DNA of 64,000 bases from Chimonanthus salicifolius (Eukaryota; Streptophyta; Magnoliopsida; Laurales; Calycanthaceae). The first letter of the stretch is position 1, and each line of letters opens with the position of its first letter. The stretch is taken from the NCBI GenBank assembly GCA_013350335.1, contig CM023537.1, positions 44,142,111-44,206,110 of the forward strand, written 5' to 3'. The position numbers and the translations under genes are program-made. Under the pieces are notes generated by a model, which ran no database searches, had not been told where the DNA came from, and saw nothing but the letters and a program-made list of their open reading frames with translations. Positions 36,501 to 48,601 of this stretch are shown piece after piece.

Positions 36501-37837
36501 AAATCATAGCTGTCCGAGTATGTACGAACAAGCTACTTGTTGATGCCCCGATTAATAACCACCAAAGATGAACAAGTTTTCCAAGAATGATCTGTTCTTA
36601 GGCTGAAATAAAATAAAAGATGGCCTCTCCCAGTTGGTATTCGGCCAAGAAAAAGAGAACAAAAGAATTCCAAATTTTAATTTAATTCAAGCCAACTTGG
36701 TACTTACTTGCATGATGGATTCACAAATCCAAAGGGGTGGCTGAAAATCCATGGGCCTAAGATCGAGTGTGCTCCTTGCACGTCCAACTCCAAGAGTCAT
36801 GTTCGAAAAAATTGTATTAATTGATTGAAAAATCTGTACACTAAGGTCTTTTCATAGTATTTTTAGACTTTAATTCGAATTTGAATTCTCAAATGGATTC
36901 AAAATTTAAATTTTACAAAGATAGTTCTAAAATAATGCAAGCCAATCAAAAATAAGAAAAATACAAGAATATCCATTATTTCCTCTTATATTCCCTAAAT
37001 TTCAAAATTCAAACGAGTGCGTGCGAGGAGGAGTTCGAATTCAAAAATCAAAATGAAGAGTTCTTTGGATTCCAAACTCGTCCACAATGAGGAATCCTAG
37101 GGTGGTGGTGAATGGAGGAGTAAACTTAGGGTTTTTGAATTTGAAATTGGATTTTGAATTTCAAATGGAGAGAAAGTAGGCGCATGGATTCTACGGTTCG
37201 GAGTAGATCTGCATTTGATGATGAAAATGGTCATAGGTCGGTCTAAATAACTCGGAATTGGCCAAACTTGGATCCATTGGAAAAGTGTTAGAATAAGCTT
37301 TCCAATGGTTCAAGTTTCATTGAAACTCGATTTCGTTTGTTGCCTCAAAACTACTCTTACAGTTTCTGTTATTTTCAACCATCAGTTTTAATCTAATTTT
37401 GTCAACTCCTCATGCCTCACACAAGTGTCCTTCTTTCTCAAGGGTTTTCGAACGTGCACCTCTCCTCTAAGTGGGGTCCACATGATCTCAAGTGGGCCTT
37501 GGGACCATATGTGGGTCCACATTCACTGCGTCGTCCAATTCAGATCCCGAACAAGCGAGTTTGCCTCGTACTTGCCGCAGTCAAACATGAACCATAATTT
37601 CACCCCATTATTGGGTGTGATGCTTGCATCATTCTCCCTTTCCCAAAAAGAACTCGTTCTCGAGTTTATGAGTCGTGGTGATGCAACTTGTTCACCGGTG
37701 GTCCCTACGACTTCTAAATAAACTCACTGAATAGTAGGTCTTGACCCTCCAATGAGACTCTTGCACCTGCTGAATCTAGTGGTCCTAAATCAATCATATG
37801 GTTGGTTAATGCAATCTGAATCCACAAGATACCGGCC
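33554..37837. other. No intact gene; repeat debris
   Basis: Patches at 34390-34660 and 35360-35640 are rich in GATATC, CGATATT and TATCGGCC words and poly-A/T, like 19785-19930. TGTTAGAATTAGG at 34896 could be a copia-style LTR start, but no end was found. A short open frame at 35935-36162 (75 aa, acidic, MRDSFQVVWPFELKIRDNYE) matches nothing I recognise. The minus strand at 37580-37690 has a Ser/Arg-rich frame like the tail of some gypsy pol ORFs, weakly supported. Confidence 0.4.
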
Positions 37838-37932
37838 ATTGGTGTAAGGACCCGCTCGTTTTAATAGAACAAGTAGAGCCTCACACGAATCGAACAAGAT
37901 CTAGTTATGAGGATGAAAAAACCATGGCTTAC

Positions 37933-37934
<2 letters not shown>

Positions 37935-37968
<34 letters not shown>

Positions 37969-37978
37969 CATACATACA

Positions 37979-38010
<32 letters not shown>

Positions 38011-38029
38011 CATACATACATACATACAT

Positions 38030-38060
<31 letters not shown>

Positions 38061-38070
38061 CATATGTATG

Positions 38071-38111
<41 letters not shown>

Positions 38112-38185
38112 ATATATATATGTATGTATATATAATATGTATGTATGTATATATATATATATATATATATGTATGCATGTATATA
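37935..38185 (+). repeat. Compound microsatellite, (TA)n(CATA)n then (TA)n(TATG)n
   Basis: An AT run is followed by (CATA)n up to about 38040, another AT run, and then the complementary TATG-type units to 38185. The two halves are roughly inverted copies, so the locus could form a long imperfect hairpin. Confidence 0.92.
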
Positions 38186-39027
38186 CTCCAATAACATAAT
38201 TCATGATGATCAGAGTGTGGAATCATGTCAATATTTTAGCCATGTCAAGTACTAACATTTCCATATCAGGTTAATCCTCATCTAGCATGGAATCAAACCA
38301 ATAGTCCAACAATGAAAAAAAAAATAATCCATTATCATTAAGGAGGTCTAATCTCAAATCCAACCAATAAAGCTAATAACAAATAAAATTAAAGCTAAAC
38401 CCAACCACAAGTCGGAAATAGAAGCACCATCCATAGTCTAGTGATAAAACTAATAAATCAAATTGACGCTTAATGTGTCTTACAATTTCAAACTAAACAC
38501 TCCAAGCAAATCCAATCCTACTGTTGAGTCTGGCCAGCGTCTATCTCCAATGGATTTCCTATAATATGAGGGATGAGCTCCATGCCCAGTGAAGGAAACA
38601 ACAAAACAACCAACATAATATAATATCTAGGCATTTAGAGTTTAACCAATATTTAAATCAATATTAAGTGAGGTGTATGAAATGAAAAATGCAAATTATG
38701 ATGCATGTTCCCATCCCATGCATCTCAACGAACGAAACGAATCAACGAGTAATGTAAAGCCCAACTCAGCCAAGCATAGCACATGTTCAGAAATGGTCAT
38801 AACCCAACGAATGTGCAAGGCGAATGTCCATAGGGGAGTGCAAGGCAATCAAACAAAAAGCCCAACGAATGTGCACGACGAATGTTCCCAAAGGAGTGCA
38901 GGGTTAATGACCCAAATCAACAATACTAATCACCTACCCAAATGTGGATGCTCATGCATGACAAATCAACAAATATCTCATGCATGAGTACCATGTCATG
39001 TATGCCATTAACATGATCACGATAAAC

Positions 39028-39122
39028 GATTAATTAACAAATATGATATGTGTTAACAAATTCAATAAACACATGACGATTAACAAATATACCATGTGGT
39101 AAACAATTCAATAAACACATGA
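39028..39122 (+). repeat. Tandem duplication, about 46 bp x 2
   Basis: Two copies share AACAAATAT, then AATTCAATAAACACATGAC. They lie inside the outer LTR. Confidence 0.7.
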
Positions 39123-39613
39123 CATCCAACTATGGCATAAACAAAGCATTCATGCTAACAAATTTCATCTAAGTTCATCAAATAAATCAATCAAGCCTGA
39201 ACAGTCATCCGGTCATACAAACAAGTTCCAACTTTCATGAAACGAGTTTCACAATGTTCATTTGGTGTTCTTTCAACAATATAGACAGGTAAGTAACATA
39301 ACATATCCGGGCCAACTGGGGTGCTCAAGCGTAAACATTTAGCCTCCAGTGATCTCCCTTACACTACATGAGCTTGCGCTGGATTTACCCGTCAATCAAA
39401 TGACTCCCAGTTTTATGAAAAATAACCCCAACTCTCAGATTCAATTTTTACATTCAATCAACCAAAATCAGAACAATTTAGTAAATAAGGTTAAGTGTCC
39501 CTCATCTAAACTTTGCAATTCACCAAGTACAGACACACCACTAATTCCATGTTCCAACAAGCTTAAGGTCCTCAAATTCGTTGTCATTGATTAGAGTTTT
39601 GGACCATTAAAAT

Positions 39614-40222
39614 TGTGATACCCTGCCCCTTTGTGAACACACCACCGATGTAGGGAGTCCCACATCGGTAGTGGAGGTTATGGAGTGGGGGTTTATTTAA
39701 AACCACCCCCTTAACTCTTGTGTGACGCATTTTGAGCCGGGCCATGTGGGCCTGGGCCCAAGAGCAAATCCGTGCGGGCTCGCTTATGTGCGAGGCCTAG
39801 AGTGGACAATATCACACTAAGTTGGACCCTAAGCCCTGTATTCGGGTCGGGTCGTTACAAATTTGGTATCAGAGCTGAGGTTCTATACTCGGACTGTGTG
39901 GGCTTTCCTCTTTCCCTGGTGTTGTTGAGCTGGGTCGAGTCGAGCCGAGGGCGGGTCGAGGCCTTAGGGGGGTGATTGTGATACCCTGCCCCTTTGTGAA
40001 CACACCACCGATGTGGGGAGTCCCACATTGATAGTGGAGGTTATGGAGTGGGGGTTTATTTGAGGCCACCCCCTTAACTCTTGTGTGACGCATTTTGGGC
40101 TGGGCCATGTGGGCCAAGGCCCAAGAGCAAATCCATCCGAGCTCGCTCGTGTACGAGGCCCAGAGCGGACAATATTACACTGAGTTGGACCCTAAGCCCT
40201 GTATTCGGGTCGGGTCGTTACA
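39614..40222 (+). mobile_element. Complete TRIM retrotransposon, 609 bp, TSD AAAAT
   Basis: Two 246-bp LTRs (39614-39859 and 39977-40222), each TGTGATACCC...GGTCGTTACA, flank a 117-bp internal segment. That segment has a tRNA-iMet primer site at 39864-39875 and a G-rich polypurine stretch before the second LTR. Target duplications are perfect (39609-39613 and 40223-40227). I count about 19 differences between the LTRs by eye, many of them C/T or G/A. There is no coding capacity, so it must have been mobilised in trans. I see no 5S-like segment, so I do not call it Cassandra. Confidence 0.93.
39864..39875 (+). promoter_or_regulatory. TRIM primer-binding site
   Basis: TGGTATCAGAGC, complementary to initiator tRNA-Met, four bases after the first LTR. 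Confidence 0.9.
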
Positions 40223-43200
40223 AAAATTGTATTTTATTTAACTCCTTTTTAAATCAAGGAAATCAACAAATAGACCTCATTGATTCTGTCCAGTCAAATC
40301 AAGTCTAAGGGGTACTAAACAAAATACAATTAGTCTAAGGTTTAAAAGAGTTAAACATAGTAGAATTTGACCTTTTTTGCAGAATTTTCTGTTATCAGTT
40401 TAAATTAAATCAGGTCTCATATTCTCATAGTGGATAGGTCTCTGAGATAGGATTACAAGGATATCTAGTTCGTCCCAAAAGGGCTTTCGTAGCCTGAGTT
40501 ATGATCAAAATACTCAGACACGTACACTGTTCAACAGTTTGCAGTCTCACCTAAGGTTTTTGTCTTACAGACCATATTCAACCCTTCAAATCGATGATTT
40601 TCCCTCTGATATTTTTACTATAGGTGTAATACCCTGACCCAAATTAGGCGATTTTAGTTTAATAAATCTTTCTTAGATCGGTTAATCTCAAAGATTACGG
40701 TTAGGGCTTTGTGAAAAGCCCAGGTGTGGCCCAATCCGAGCTCGAAGGCTCAATGATCCAGCTCGTCCAACTGGAGGGGTAAAATGGTAATTTACCGTTT
40801 ATTGTTATTATTTTATAAATTGTGTTATAATGTGATTATTATTGGATGATATTATTCTCCTTAATCAAGGATTTCTATTTCTGATTTTAAAATAATTTTA
40901 TTTTCAGAAAATAGTATCTAAAACCGCCCGTCAAAACCCCGAAAGGGAGGAATAAAATAGTATTTTAGTGCGGTTACTGTTGGGGACGTCTGCAGCAGCT
41001 GCATGCAGTGGTCCGGCTGGCCTCCTTGGATTGAGCAGAGATTTCTATAAGATAACCCCTCCTCAGCTAGGTTTATTCCCTCAGATTTCCATCTCTTCCT
41101 CTCAGTCTCAGCTGTTTTGAAAAACCAGCCGATCCCTCTCTGTTTCCAAGTTTTTTTCTTCACCGTAAGCTTAAGAGGAGAAATTTTTCAAAAGTTGGAT
41201 TTTCAACCCAGGAACTCGAGTGAAGGTAACCAATGTGTTCCTCTTTAATTTTTAACTGGTTTAGAATCAAATGGAAGTATATTTGGCCAAGTTTTGAGTG
41301 AGTAAAATGGATTTGAAGTTTAAGGAAAAACTTGATTTTTCTTATATCAGTGTGGTTTTCATGTTTAAATCTGATGACCCATTAAGTTTTAAAGTCTTAA
41401 ACCACTCCCTATGGAAAGAGGTCTCATTGAGGAGTCCATCTAACCGGTTGGATGTGAAAATCGAATCCAGAAAATCCACTGTTTCTGGATTCGCATTTCA
41501 TGGTGTTGCTGCCCGTCACTGTCTGCTATCGTAGACAGAGGAGGAAGACGACTCTCGAACGGTCCAAGAGTGACACCCTTCGGACTGTCCGAGAGTGACC
41601 TTTGGACGTTCCGAGCTTCATTTCTAACTCCCGAAGCGTCAGAGGCTAGCCTTTCTGCTCTGGATGTTCCGAATTGTGTTCGGAAGGACCGAACCCCTCT
41701 CGGACGATCCGAGCTTCACTCGGCATGATCCAAGACACACAGACCCATCGAGACCTTTTTTTTTTTTTTTTTTTCAGATCGGAAGGACCTTCGGACAATC
41801 CGAGACCTGATCTTCGGACGGTCCGAAGACAGACCCAAGTTCTGAAGTCTGTGACTAGTTTAGACAGTGGATTGGATGTTCCGAAGCCACAGTACCTGGC
41901 TTCGAGGCATGTTCCGAGGAACCCAATTTTTGAATGAAGAATCTTGGTTGTTTGATGATGCATGTGATGTTTATGCCCTTAATAATTTAAAAATGTATTA
42001 ACCCTCTTCTCTTAATACTATAGTGTATATACTATTGTATTCACTTCCAGGCCGAGTGTATTTGTCGGGTACTGAGTGACTTCACTTCCAGGCCGACGCT
42101 ATATCTGTCGGGTACTGAGTGACCTCGAGGTCTTACTCAACATGTCAAATCTGGCCCTATCCATATGACAACCGAGAAGTGACTTGAGTGTATAGACTTA
42201 ACTCAATAAGTCAATCTGTTCATGCCCAGAAGACAATATGAGTTTTGGACTGAGCACCCTATTACTATATTTTGGATTATTGTAACTTAAAATAGTTAGA
42301 AACCAAGTAGAAGACTCAATTCCATATACCTTCGAGATTTTTGGGAAAACTAGTATGGTTTTGAAATATTACTTGTATGTATACATTTGGATGCTATGTA
42401 TGTTGACCTATTATTGATTGTGCACTTGTTTGCTTGTTGAACAGAGACCGCGATATCACACATTTTTGGTGAGGGAACTTAACTTTGCAGTAGGTGTAAT
42501 CAAGTTTTTAATGAGATGGATCTTGAGCAATGAGTAGTTTCAAGTTGAACCCACCCATGTGCCTAGACATGATGCACTGTTATAAGAAGTGCTAATGATA
42601 ATTGTGAATGTTTATGATATTGATCATATGAGATATGTAACACTGCTTCCACATGCCCTTGACTATTGAACCAATATTGGCCATGTGTGTGAGATGGTTT
42701 ACGTCTACTGGACCAGGGGTGTCGACAGTTGTTGAGTGTCAGTATTGGTCATGTGAGGGCCGGAGATGTACTTGTAAGGATGTATTTTGACCGTGTCGGG
42801 ACTTAATACGATGGTCTTAGCGTAGTATGTAGGCGTTTACGTTGGATGACAGCAGTTATGGAATTGATGATGAGATTTTATTTGATATTGAGAATTTATT
42901 TTTAAGCATGAGATATTATATTGCAAATGTTGATTATTTACTAGCCTGATGTTTACTTAAAGTGCATTGTTATATTTTCTTCTCTGGGCTACTTAGCTCA
43001 CCCCACTCACCTTTCAAGAGATGTGTCCGAGGAGGAGAACCCTCCATATGAAGCTTAGGATGGATAAGCTGCTGTGTTGTCTCGGGATTCCCACTGAAGG
43101 GAATACCGCTATCTTTGCTTTTTGGTTCCTTGAACCTTTTGCTTACGTAAAGTACCGTGTGTATAATAACCCGAATTTTTTATAAATATATATATTGGCA

Positions 43201-43319
43201 TTTATTCATTTTAAATTGAAGTTTGAGGTAATAAAATGCCAAATGGACCAAATTTTGGGACAATGGCCCAAGGATAGCCCAATTGGGCCATGGATTGGAT
43301 GAAATCCATTTAATGGGTC

Positions 43320-43620
43320 AATGAGGATTAAATCGGGTCAAGGATGGTCAAGTGGGCCCGATAGCCGTGTGGGGTCCAATGGACCCAATTGAGGTAAGCC
43401 TAAGGTAAGGAGGGAATTTAATTGGGCCGTGGGCCCAATGTTTACCCAATAAACCATGAATTAGAATTAATACATGTAATTGGTCAATGGTAAGTAATCA
43501 GGTCAAAGATGGTCAATTTGAGTCAAAGGGCCATGTGGGACCCAATGGGCCAAGGTAACTAAGCCCTAAGATAAATGGATAAGACAAGAATCTAATTGGG
43601 CCATGGGCCCAATGGCAATC
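43320..43620 (+). repeat. Diverged tandem duplication, about 165-172 bp x 2
   Basis: Blocks containing GGTCAAGGATGGTCAA, a GTGGGACCCAATGG-type word and AATTGGGCCATGGGCCCAATG occur twice with substitutions. Confidence 0.65.
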
Positions 43621-44729
43621 CAATAAGAGGGATACAATTAATAAAATTTAAATCACCTAAGTTAGGTGATAAATGGAGCAAAGTAACATGGCCAATGGGG
43701 CCCACCTCCACCTCACCCATTGAGGTGGCGTGTGGACCCAAGAGTAGTGGGGCCGACCACCATGGTTGACTTGGTCAACCATGGGTGGATCATGGAGGGA
43801 AATTAATGGGATTAAATTATATAGAAGGTAATTAATTAAATTAATCAAGGGATCAAGGTGATCTAAGTTAATCAACCTAAGATTAAAATGGTCAAATGGT
43901 TAAATGGTCAAAACCACTCCAACAAACACAAACCACCTCAAGAAAACACAAATTAAAACCATGGGCTTGAATGGTGGTTGGGTCTCAACCACCACCATCA
44001 AAGTCAAACCAACCCATGCTTGGTTGGTGAAGAAATTAATGTGGAGTGAAGACCACTCCAATCACCTCCATTCCTTTGCAAACCAACCCATTTCACTCAA
44101 GCATTCCTCATACACCAAGAAAAAACGGCACCCACCTTGCAAGAGAGGAGAAGAACTTAGAAGAAAACTTAGAAGGAAAAGAAAAAGAAAAGAGAAGAAA
44201 AGAGGTGAAACCTTGGATTCACCATTGGAAGACCAAGAGTTACTATCTTCATCATCTTCCCCTCTTTCCCTCTCTCAACCTAACCCTATCTTAGCCAATC
44301 CAAACATGTCCCACCATTGATCAAGCACATCTATCCGATCAAAGATCAAGAAGAAGGAGAGAAGAGGCTAAGGAAATCAAGTGGAGGAACAAAGACCGGA
44401 GGAGTCGTCGGATCGTAAGTATGTTCTAAACAAGAGATTTAATTGTTAAGGTCTTAAGTTTTGGAATCCATCCTTGCCATATGATGGTGGCCAAATTATT
44501 TTAGGCTATGGAATGGATTTAAAATCCATCAAATGGAAGGCTAAGAAAATGGAAATGATGATGAATTTATTAAGAGGTTAAGGTTTAAAAGTTTGGAGAA
44601 TGGCTAATGAGCTTAGTTTTTTTTTTAAAATGAGTGAACATTAGTGATTTATGATTTCAAATTTTTGGAATTCTAAGGTTTTATTAAAGCATGGAGAATA
44701 TGGAATTTTTAATGAATGGATGGACCATA

Positions 44730-46031
44730 GGGTTCGGCCATGTAGCATGGCCGAACCCCATGGTAAATGAGGATGATTTTAATTTGGATTATATTTTAAT
44801 ATTATGCATTTTAATTAGGGTCTTTATAAGAAATAAAAAGTTGGAGAATGGTTTAGAGTTCCAAGGATTTAAAGGATTAAATGTAGGCAATTTTTGGAAA
44901 AAAGTTTTATGATGGAATCCATGGATGATATAAGATTAGAAGTATGGAGAATGGTTAATGAAAATTAGTTTTCAAATGATTAAAAAATGGGTGTTTTAAA
45001 GGATTGTTAAAATGAGAAACCATGAGGAAATGTTGGTGGTTTTTAATGGACTTTAAATGTGATTAAAGGACCCAAGTTAAAAATGAGGGAAAGGCATCAT
45101 GGGTTCGGCCATGGTGTATGGCCGAACCCATGACCCATATTTTAGGTCATTCATGGGCTAAGTATGGTTTATATATGTGCTTAAACAAAATGGTAATTAA
45201 GTTAAGTTAATGATGAAATTTAAATAGATGTTACAAGTATGATATGTGATGTTTAAATGGAATAAAGATAGTGATTGAAATGGATGATTTAAGTTTCATT
45301 GGAGGTATGTTAATGGGTAATTGAAACCAAGAAGGATGGGGAAAGAAACATCATGGGTTCGGCCATGATGTATGGCCGAACCCATGACCCAAATTTTGAT
45401 CAACTTTAGGCCAAGGTTAATGCATGTATCAATGCCTAGGAGGTTATTTTAAAGGGCCAAAATGAATGAAGATTTATGATTTTTGAAATGGATTATTTTT
45501 GGGACAAAATATGAGTCTTTGAAAATGGCACCAATAAAAGTGAACCATGAACCCTATGGTAATATCTTGGGACTTTTATGAATGGAAAACAATGGAGAGA
45601 AATGAAAATATTAAATGGATTGGTAAGCATGGTAGGTGATGTTTTATATGAGATGAAAAATGGGGTTTTAAATGAATGACTTAAATTCATTGGTGAAGGT
45701 AAAATGAACCAAGAAATCAGGAAATAGACATCATGGGTTCGGCCATGGTGTATGGCCGAACCCATGACCCCTTTGGGAGCCATATTATGGGCTAGATATG
45801 GAATTATTTATGGGATTAAATATTTACAAATTTTATTAAACTAGATGGCTGATTTTATGATGTTATGTCATGATTAAGAAATTATAAATGGGTCCAAGTT
45901 TATGGGTCAAATATGGACTTAAATATGCATGGATAAAAGGGGTAACTTAACCATGGAAGAGGAGTGGCAAAACCGTAATTTGTAGCCACATTGAAGGACC
46001 ATGGGTTCGACCATGGTACATGGCCGAACCC
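44730..46031 (+). repeat. Five dispersed hairpins, GGGTTCGGCCAT/ATGGCCGAACCC
   Basis: Members are 44730-44758 (13-bp arms, 3-nt loop), 45097-45133, 45351-45387 and 45731-45767 (each with 16-bp perfect arms and a 5-nt loop), and 46003-46031 (one mismatch). They are 250-380 bp apart in otherwise unrelated sequence, so this is not a tandem array. Confidence 0.95.
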
Positions 46032-46588
46032 TATATGGGTTGGACATGAAAATGGATATATTATGAAGGAATAAATGAAGCGGATAGTTGCTGCGTTTTA
46101 GGCCCGCAAATCGGAATTTTAAATTTGGCCAAAATTGGATTTATGTATGAGTCTAAAACCAATGGATAATGGGCTAAGTTAGGGACTTAATCATGGATGA
46201 TGTATGGACTAATCCAGGTAAATGTAATAAGGTATCGGGCGTCGCAAACGGTACGCGATCGGCGACCGGATTATCGAACGGGAAGCGTAACGGAACGCGA
46301 CACGGTATTCGGTAGGATTCCTACCTTTTTGTAAGCGATGGATATGTGATGGTGTTTTAAATTATTTTGAGTTGGCTTATTATGGATTTATGATTTTAAT
46401 TTATGATTTATGGGACTTGCACTATGATGGGTTTTAAACTTATGAATTACATGATAGTATCATGGATTATATTTTAATATTATGCATTATATGACTATGT
46501 ATGGTATACTGAATATGGTCTATCTATATACTACATAGCATAATGCACCTACATCTCATGCATGGCATGGGCAAAAAAAATAAACAAA

Positions 46589-46756
46589 CCGGAGTCCATG
46601 CTCCGTCGGGGTGACCGAGAATCAGACATGGGGATAGCCTGAGGGCTATAACCGGAGTCCATGCTCCATCGGGGCAACCGAGAATCAGACATGGGGATAG
46701 CCTGAGGGCTATAACCGGAGTCCATACTCCGTCGGGGCGACCGAGAAGCAAACATG
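46589..46756 (+). repeat. 63-bp tandem repeat, about 2.7 copies
   Basis: Copies start CCGGAGTCCAT at 46589, 46652 and 46715. A period of 63 bp keeps frame, which explains the open minus-strand frame here. I do not regard that frame as a gene. Confidence 0.92.
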
Positions 46757-47749
46757 GGGAACAGGATATTGTATGATCATACGGATAATGGGTGGGACAC
46801 ATGACATAAGCACCCATGACATAGCATTCATCACATACTTATTTTGTTGTATTTCATGTTATCGGTATGTGTGTATCACTAATCCATGTGCTAGCCCTAC
46901 TCGGAGTCCTACTGGGTGCAGTTGACTAACGCCCTACTTCTACCCTAACTGATGACGCAGGAGAGGCAGGAAGCGGTGGACATACCGGAGGCCAAGCTTA
47001 GGAGCTTGGAAAGCGCAGTCCTAGTTTATATTATGTTTACATTTTGGAGATGTAATTTTAAAGTGACTTAGCTTGTTGGGTTGTATAAATTTACATTTCT
47101 TCCGATGGTTTGGACTTTACTTATGGACGATACATTTGCTAATATAATCACGAACATACGGGCATTTTGGTAAATTCAATGTTGTATCTTCCCTTCTATC
47201 TAAAAACCAGTAGGATAGAATTTATTATCATGTTCCGCAATGATTATAATCCGCGAAGCTTACTTCTTACGCGTGAATCATTCTCGTGGACTTAGTTCCG
47301 CGCACGCGTGGGGTTGGCCAGTTAAGGGTCGGGCTTTAGAAGCTCGGACTTAACTCGCGGTCGTGGCGTCCGCGCCCTCTCTCACTCTTCTATTTCAAAA
47401 AAAAAAAAAAAAAATAGACTCTGATTTTCGGAAAACGGGTGAAAAAGGGCGGGGCGTTACAGTGTGTGGTACTTAATCTGTGTTGATGTGATGTACTAAA
47501 CTACCATGTGTTCCGTAGTTACTTTGATGATGTTGTAAGAATAATTCGTTGATCGGAATTATGTGTTTGTGTTGTGTCTCTTTTGGGTAGACTTATGGTA
47601 TGTGTTTGAGTCCACATGGTGAGATCATGTGTGACCTTTGGACATAACAGATGATCCGGTCTAGTTAGAATTCTTGAGTTGGTTTAGTTTTTAAAAAAAA
47701 AAAATCAGTCGCATTCTGGGCCCACCTTTTGGGTCGGGGCGTGACAACT

Positions 47750-47761
47750 TGGTATCAGAGC
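47750..47761 (+). promoter_or_regulatory. Primer-binding site of the chromovirus-like element
   Basis: TGGTATCAGAGC begins three bases after the 5' LTR end, complementary to initiator tRNA-Met. Confidence 0.92.
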
Positions 47762-47866
47762 TTTGGCTCAAACTCTAGGACTATGATGGGTTACAACATA
47801 GTGAGACTTGTTTTTGGGTTAGAACTGCAATTGTTTTTGACATTCTTTTGTTTTTGTGATACAGAC

Positions 47867-48350
47867 ATGTCAAACAATGCATAGTACACCGAGTTGTGGG
47901 ACAGAGGGACCCCTAACTGTCCTATAGATCTGGTTTCTTTTTCAGACAATTCCAGCATGCCGAACTTCATTAATGAAGTTGTACCCAGTGAGAGCATGGT
48001 AGTAGAATCGGCCGAGTATAATGTTGGGGTGGCTCCAGCTTTCGTACCTGAAGAGGATGAGGAAGATGTCCAAAACTTAGTAGAACTTGTAGGGGAGATA
48101 GGTTCACCCGAGTATACTCCAGCTATTCCAACTTTGGATGAGTTGTCGGATTATATGTGCGAATTATGCAATCAGGAGGGGCATAACTGTACTTATTGCC
48201 CCCACCCTATTGATGTCATTTGCCGTGTTTGAGAACTTTGCGGGAATGGGAGCAAAAGGACTAACTGTCCTTATGTTGGGGGACCAGGGATCATACCCTG
48301 TTTGACTTGTGGAGTGTTAGGGGCACATGTCGGCGACATGCCCTAACAAC
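47867..48350 (+). pseudogene. Accessory ORF upstream of gag: acidic zinc-knuckle protein, broken
   Basis: An ATG at 47867 preceded by GATACAGAC opens a frame that is homologous to the intact 190-aa ORF at 59518-60090. A TAG at codon 6 breaks the start, but WDRGTPNCP, NFINEVV, YNVGVAPAFV and the acidic EEDEEDV segment follow in frame. Then comes a CCHC knuckle CELCNQEGHNCTYC (about 48158-48200). A TGA replaces the first part of the second knuckle near 48231, and a frameshift damages the third. It lies between primer site and gag, where most Ty3/gypsy elements have only leader. Its function is unknown; the knuckles suggest nucleic-acid binding. Confidence 0.75.
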
Positions 48351-48601
48351 TTCTATTATTTTGGTGATGATGCATGGTCTTCTACGGAAGAAACTAGAGA
48401 TATTAAGAGTTTCTCGAGGAATCGGGGAGATTTTGTAAGGGTTGAATCATGTTTTGTTGTTTTGAAGGGTTTCTCTAACCCTACTAACCCTTTTTATTGT
48501 AATGCAAATTTGAATGATTCCTAATGAATTGTGCAACTTGTGTGATTTACCTTAACAAGTTTCTTTAATAATTAAGTGATATTTACAAGTGTAAATAACA
48601 G

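Larger units (their letters stand above)
43162..47461 (+). mobile_element. Solo LTR (4300 bp) nested in the 5' LTR, TSD GTGTG
   Basis: It starts TATAATAACCCGAATT (possibly TGTATAATAACCC, two bases earlier) and ends GGGCGGGGCGTTACA. GTGTG flanks both sides (43157-43161 and 47462-47466), and excision recreates the uninterrupted 3' LTR sequence at 56139-56151. It carries CTACTGGGTGCAGTTGACTAA (split as CTACTGGGTGCAG and TTGACTAA, 46908-46929) and the conserved 3' module at 47311-47380. It is related to the LTR end at 58731-59172. Confidence 0.87.
40625..47746 (+). repeat. 5' LTR of the chromovirus-like element, with nested solo LTR
   Basis: The LTR sequence is 40625-43161 plus 47467-47746, split by the insertion at 43162-47461. 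Compared with the 3' LTR it lacks about 380 bp near 40947-40970 (corresponding to about 53536-53917). It has a TTCGGACGGTCCGA-type palindrome zone (41550-41900) and a tandemly duplicated block of about 45 bp (42044-42122, CACTTCCAGGCCGA...GGTACTGAGTGAC). Confidence 0.88.

Noticed and set aside
37907..38226. Several Tyr/Ile-rich open frames on both strands
   Set aside because: They are translations of the TA/CATA microsatellite.
39614..40222. Cassandra-type TRIM with 5S rRNA-like LTR
   Set aside because: No 5S-like segment or A/C-box arrangement is visible in the 246-bp LTR.
43904..44320. 138-aa plus-strand frame
   Set aside because: It lies inside a solo LTR and has a low-complexity Lys/Glu/Arg and Ser composition; likely leader sequence.
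46524..46817. Minus-strand repetitive protein-like frame
   Set aside because: It results from the 63-bp tandem repeat in a non-coding LTR.
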